From Sulfitobacter noctilucae (GTDB lineage Bacteria > Pseudomonadota > Alphaproteobacteria > Rhodobacterales > Rhodobacteraceae), in the NCBI RefSeq assembly GCF_000622365.1, contig NZ_JASC01000014.1, positions 930,001 through 994,000 on the forward strand: 64,000 nt of DNA, in the 5' to 3' direction. Below are positions 60,863 through 64,000 of this stretch, piece after piece (the first letter of the stretch is position 1; each line of letters starts with the position of its first letter). A model generated the notes under the pieces. It was not told where the DNA came from. It worked only from the letters and a program-made list of their open reading frames with translations, and did no database searches. The position numbers were made by a program, and so were the translations under genes.

Positions 60863-61861
60863 TCAAGCGTTCAGCAGACGCGCTGCTTGCGGAGCGAAAT
60901 AAGTGAGCACGCCGTCACAGCCTGCGCGTTTAAACGCCATCAGACTTTCAAGCATGATACGCTCTTGGTCGATCCAGCCGTTCTGCGCGGCGGCCATGAT
61001 CATCGCGTATTCCCCCGACACTTGATAGGCGAAGGTCGGCGCACCAAAGGCGTCTTTCACCCGGCGGCAAATATCCAGATAGGGCAGGCCGGGTTTGACC
61101 ATGACCATATCCGCACCTTCGGCCAGATCACGGGCGACAAGGCGCAATGCCTCGTCTGAATTGGCGGGATCCATCTGATAGGTCTTCTTATCGCCCGTCA
61201 GCGCACCGGAGGCACCCACCGCATCGCGAAACGGTCCATAAAACGCAGAGGCATATTTCGCGGCATAACTCAGGATCATCACGTCGGAATGGCCCGCGCC
61301 CTCCAGCGCGGTGCGGATCGCGGCAATCCGGCCATCCATCATGTCGGACGGTCCGATGATATCGACGCCCGCCTCGGCCTGCGCGAGGGACATCTTGACC
61401 AAGGCCTCGACCGTGCGGTCATTCACGATGATGCCATCCTCGACAAAGCCATCGTGACCATTGATGTTGTAGGTATCCAGCGCCACATCGCTCATCACGG
61501 CCATGTTTGGAAATTTCGCCTTGATTGCGGCGATGGCGCGGTTGGCGTGATTTTGCGGATCCCACGCGCCCGCGCAATCCTCTGTCCGCTCTTCCAGGCC
61601 TGTGTAGGGAAAGATGCACATCGCGCCGATCCCCAGGGCATCCGCCTCTGCCGCCGCTTCGACCACCTTGTCGACAGAGCGGCGCATCACGCCGGGCATC
61701 GACGGCACCGACTCCTCTATGCCCTCACCAGAGCGCACGAAGACCGGCCAGATCAGATCGCCGGCTTCTAGGCTGTTCTCGCTCACCAAGGCCCGCACGG
61801 CAGGGGTGGCACGGGTGCGGCGCAGACGGGCGGCGGGGAAGGGGGCGACAATGGGGTTCAT
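60863..61861 (-). CDS. hemB: Delta-aminolevulinic acid dehydratase (porphobilinogen synthase)
   Basis: Second common step of tetrapyrrole synthesis. The 332-residue TIM barrel has both active-site lysines, in LSYAAKYASAF and VMVKPGLPYLDI. The zinc-binding cysteine triad of the animal and E. coli enzyme is replaced by DVALDTYNINGHDG, so this is the metal-type found in alphaproteobacteria that needs magnesium or potassium. I take the ATG at 61861; upstream codons to 61900 lack family similarity. It is divergent from the next gene. Confidence 0.97.
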   Translation of the reverse strand: MNPIVAPFPAARLRRTRATPAVRALVSENSLEAGDLIWPVFVRSGEGIEESVPSMPGVMRRSVDKVVEAAAEADALGIGAMCIFPYTGLEERTEDCAGAWDPQNHANRAIAAIKAKFPNMAVMSDVALDTYNINGHDGFVEDGIIVNDRTVEALVKMSLAQAEAGVDIIGPSDMMDGRIAAIRTALEGAGHSDVMILSYAAKYASAFYGPFRDAVGASGALTGDKKTYQMDPANSDEALRLVARDLAEGADMVMVKPGLPYLDICRRVKDAFGAPTFAYQVSGEYAMIMAAAQNGWIDQERIMLESLMAFKRAGCDGVLTYFAPQAARLLNA

Positions 61862-61974
61862 GCAAAAATACCTCAGATTTCCTGCTCTCAGTCTTTCCAT
61901 GAAAAATCTGGTGGCTCAAGGGTAGGAATTGCCTGCAACCTTGGGTATGTCGGGCAAACTTTGACCGCAGAGGC

Positions 61975-62508
61975 GTGAACTTGGATTGGTACCAGACGAT
62001 ATTCGAATTGATCGAGTTGCGGTCTTTCTCGAACCTGTGGTTCTGGATCGCGCTGGCCGTGGTTTGGTCAACGGCAAGTCACTGGGTGCTTGGTGTCCCC
62101 TATGACATGGTGTTGCGTGCAAAACGCCACGGCGATCAGGCGATGGTCGATCTGGAAGACATGGTGCGCATCAATGTGAATCGCTTGATTTATATCGGTC
62201 AGGTGTCGGGGCTTTGGCTGGCGGCCTTTGCCTGTTTCTTCCTGACCATGCTGGCGCTTTTGGGGTTCTACTATGGAATGGAATTTGCGCAGGCCGTGTT
62301 CTTGCTGGGCTTTCCGCTGTCGATCATTGGCATGCTCAGCCTCTCAACCGCCCGTGTGATCCGGTCAGATGACGAGATGGGAACCACAATGATCCGGCGG
62401 CTGAACCGGCATCGCCTGTATACCCAGATCATCGGCATGATTTCGATCTTTATCACGGCCCTTTGGGGCATGTACCAGAACATGTCCATTGGCCCTTTGG
62501 GCGGTTGA
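61975..62508 (+). CDS. SufBCD-associated four-span membrane protein
   Basis: A 177-residue protein with four predicted spans (about 20-42, 75-98, 103-122 and 150-170). In Rhodobacteraceae databases this family is labelled component of SufBCD complex, but the basis of that name is unclear and no suf genes are near. A conserved-looking basic segment (VLRAKRHGDQAMVDLEDMVRINVNRL) lies in the cytoplasmic loop after the first span. Start is GTG at 61975 behind CAGAGG. The mfd gene starts 32 bases after its stop. Confidence 0.72.
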   Translation: MNLDWYQTIFELIELRSFSNLWFWIALAVVWSTASHWVLGVPYDMVLRAKRHGDQAMVDLEDMVRINVNRLIYIGQVSGLWLAAFACFFLTMLALLGFYYGMEFAQAVFLLGFPLSIIGMLSLSTARVIRSDDEMGTTMIRRLNRHRLYTQIIGMISIFITALWGMYQNMSIGPLGG

Positions 62509-62539
62509 CACCCGGCCCGCCAGCGCCAATTGAACGGCC

Positions 62540-64000
62540 ATGACCGAAAACAGCAAAATCACCCTCTCCGGCGTGCCCGAAGGTTTCGACGCCCGCGCCA
62601 TTCTGGACGAGGTCGCCCGCAGCGGCCCGGTGCTTCATGTGGCCCGCGATGCCAAACGGATGGCCGCGATGCAGGCGGCACTGGCGTTCTTCGCGCCCGA
62701 CATGCCCGTGGTGATCTTTCCCGGTTGGGATTGCCTGCCTTATGACCGTGTCTCTCCCAACGCCGATATCTCGGCCCAGCGGATGGCAACGTTGGCGGCC
62801 TTGGTGCACGGGATGCCGGAGCAGTTCATTCTGCTGACCACACTAAACGCAGCGACACAGCGGGTTCCCGCGCGCAGCGTGTTGCGCGATGCGGCATGGT
62901 CCGCGCAGGTGGGCGGGCGCGTGGATGAAGCGGCGTTGCGGGCGTTTCTGGTGCGTATGGGTTTTGTGCAAAGCCCCACGGTGATGGAACCCGGCGACTA
63001 CGCGATCCGGGGGGGTATCATCGACATCTACCCGCCCGGCGATCTGGGGCCTGTCCGGCTCGATCTGTTTGGCGATACGCTGGACGGTGCCCGCCGGTTC
63101 GACCCCGAAACCCAGCGGACGACAGAAAAGCTGGACGTGGTCGAGCTGGCCCCGGTCAGCGAGGTTATTCTGGACGAGCCCGCGATCACGCGCTTCCGTC
63201 AAAACTACCGGATCGAATTTGGCGCAGCAGGCACGGATGACCCTTTGTACGAGGCGGTCTCGGCTGGCAGCAAACGACAGGGTGCCGAGCACTGGCTCGC
63301 ATTTTTTCACGAAAGCATGGAGACCCTGTTCGATTATCTGCCCCGCGCAACGATCACGCTGGACGATCAGGTGACCGCATCAAGATTGGCCCGGTGGGAT
63401 AGCATCGTGGATCAATACGAGACCCGCAAAAACGCGATGAGCAACCGCTCGAAAATGGACAGCGTTTATAAACCCGCCCCGCCCGAGGGTCTCTATCTTG
63501 ATGACGAGGCGTGGTTGCTGGCAACGCAGGATCACCGCGTGATCCAGTTTCACCCGCTGCCACAGCCGACGGGCCCGGGCGTGCTGGATGCCGGTGGACG
63601 GATTGGGCGCAGTTTTGCGCCGGAGCGCCAGCAGGAATCCATCAGTCTTTTCGGCGCCCTAGCGAGCCATATCAAAGATAAACTCCAAGATGGGCCCGTA
63701 TTGATTGCCAGTTTTTCCGAAGGTGCGCGCGAACGTCTGACTGGATTGATCGAAGATGAAGGGCTTGCCGAAGCGATTCCCGTGCCTAATGCCAGCCGGA
63801 TCGGTAAGCGCGGCCTGCATCTGGCCGTTTGGGCGCTGGAACAGGGGTTCGAGGCCAAGGGCCTGACGGTGATCTCGGAGCAGGACGTGCTTGGCGATCG
63901 GCTGGTACGTGGGCCCAAACGCAAAAAACGCGCCGAAAACTTCCTCACAGAAGCGCAAAGCCTAACACCTGCCGATCTAGTGGTGCATGTGGATCACGGC
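62540..64000 (+). CDS. mfd: Transcription-repair coupling factor Mfd, N-terminal 487 residues
   Basis: Removes RNA polymerase stalled at lesions and recruits UvrA. The window holds the UvrB-like module (VLHVARDAKRMAAM, FFAPDMPVVIFPGWDCLPYDR, and IRGGIIDIYPPG) and the start of the linker region; the RNA-polymerase-binding and helicase domains lie past the right edge. The frame is open to the last base. Start is ATG at 62540. No SOS box was seen upstream. Confidence 0.95.
   Translation, partial: MTENSKITLSGVPEGFDARAILDEVARSGPVLHVARDAKRMAAMQAALAFFAPDMPVVIFPGWDCLPYDRVSPNADISAQRMATLAALVHGMPEQFILLTTLNAATQRVPARSVLRDAAWSAQVGGRVDEAALRAFLVRMGFVQSPTVMEPGDYAIRGGIIDIYPPGDLGPVRLDLFGDTLDGARRFDPETQRTTEKLDVVELAPVSEVILDEPAITRFRQNYRIEFGAAGTDDPLYEAVSAGSKRQGAEHWLAFFHESMETLFDYLPRATITLDDQVTASRLARWDSIVDQYETRKNAMSNRSKMDSVYKPAPPEGLYLDDEAWLLATQDHRVIQFHPLPQPTGPGVLDAGGRIGRSFAPERQQESISLFGALASHIKDKLQDGPVLIASFSEGARERLTGLIEDEGLAEAIPVPNASRIGKRGLHLAVWALEQGFEAKGLTVISEQDVLGDRLVRGPKRKKRAENFLTEAQSLTPADLVVHVDHG

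Overview
The window looks like chromosomal DNA of a marine Rhodobacteraceae species (Roseobacter group, Alphaproteobacteria). The evidence is the gene content and order: ompH-fabZ-lpxA-lpxI-lpxB, sciP next to ctrA, dusB(nifR3)-ntrB-ntrC-ntrY-ntrX followed by trkA-trkH-hfq-hflX, family-restricted genes (DUF6456, DUF6477, DUF1127, SufBCD-associated membrane protein), an alphaproteobacterial SOS box and CtrA boxes. I see no prophage, insertion sequence, CRISPR array, tRNA or rRNA gene. The DNA is GC-rich throughout and densely coding, and nothing stands out as recently acquired.

Layout. 1-3423: lipid A / envelope operon (ompH tail, fabZ, lpxA, lpxI, lpxB), convergent with mnmA (3511-4653). 4780-5863: the cell-cycle/motility regulators sciP and ctrA. 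5949-10165: ligA and recG, overlapping by 4 bases. 10166-10567: an SOS-box promoter, a 42-residue membrane protein and a structured 3' region ending in a terminator. 10566-14401: soluble chemoreceptor, Fe-S scaffold-like protein, hisI, gluQ, a methyltransferase. 14411-17344: trmFO, a long palindrome, and a divergent crotonase/thioesterase pair. 17365-19184: a DUF1127 gene divergent from a MocR-type regulator with probable operators. 19342-20309: rplM-rpsI. 20566-29701: metabolic and transport genes (LLM oxidoreductase, TetR, ppk2, hydrolase, metA, P-loop protein, two EamA transporters, monooxygenase, guaA). 29898-38676: MttB-like methyltransferase, DUF6477/DUF6456 pair, lipA, two cytochromes, a 57-residue membrane protein, hpt, COQ10-like and MmgE/PrpD proteins. 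38658-41423: amtB, CinA-type amidase, pgpA, ispF. 41623-54247: the nitrogen-control, potassium-uptake and hfq/hflX cluster. 54338-58648: DUF2177, rluE, penicillin-acylase-like protein, SYLF protein. 58792-60854: a CtrA box, a small membrane protein and a membrane-bound chemoreceptor. 60863-64000: hemB, a membrane protein and the first 487 codons of mfd.

How the parts connect. CtrA and its predicted inhibitor SciP are encoded here, and candidate CtrA sites lie upstream of ctrA, of the 58830-60854 chemoreceptor unit and of the DUF6456 gene. NtrB/NtrC/NtrY/NtrX and AmtB form a nitrogen-sensing set, and both response regulators lack the sigma-54 contact loop (GAFTGA). The strongest candidate for something undescribed is the SOS-box promoter at 10193-10207 driving a 42-residue single-span membrane protein. 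It resembles, in design only, the SOS-induced division inhibitor SidA of Caulobacter. Next come the CtrA-box small-protein/chemoreceptor unit, the DUF6456 promoter with three TGTGGAT half-sites (DnaA-box-like), and the MocR/DUF1127 divergent unit.
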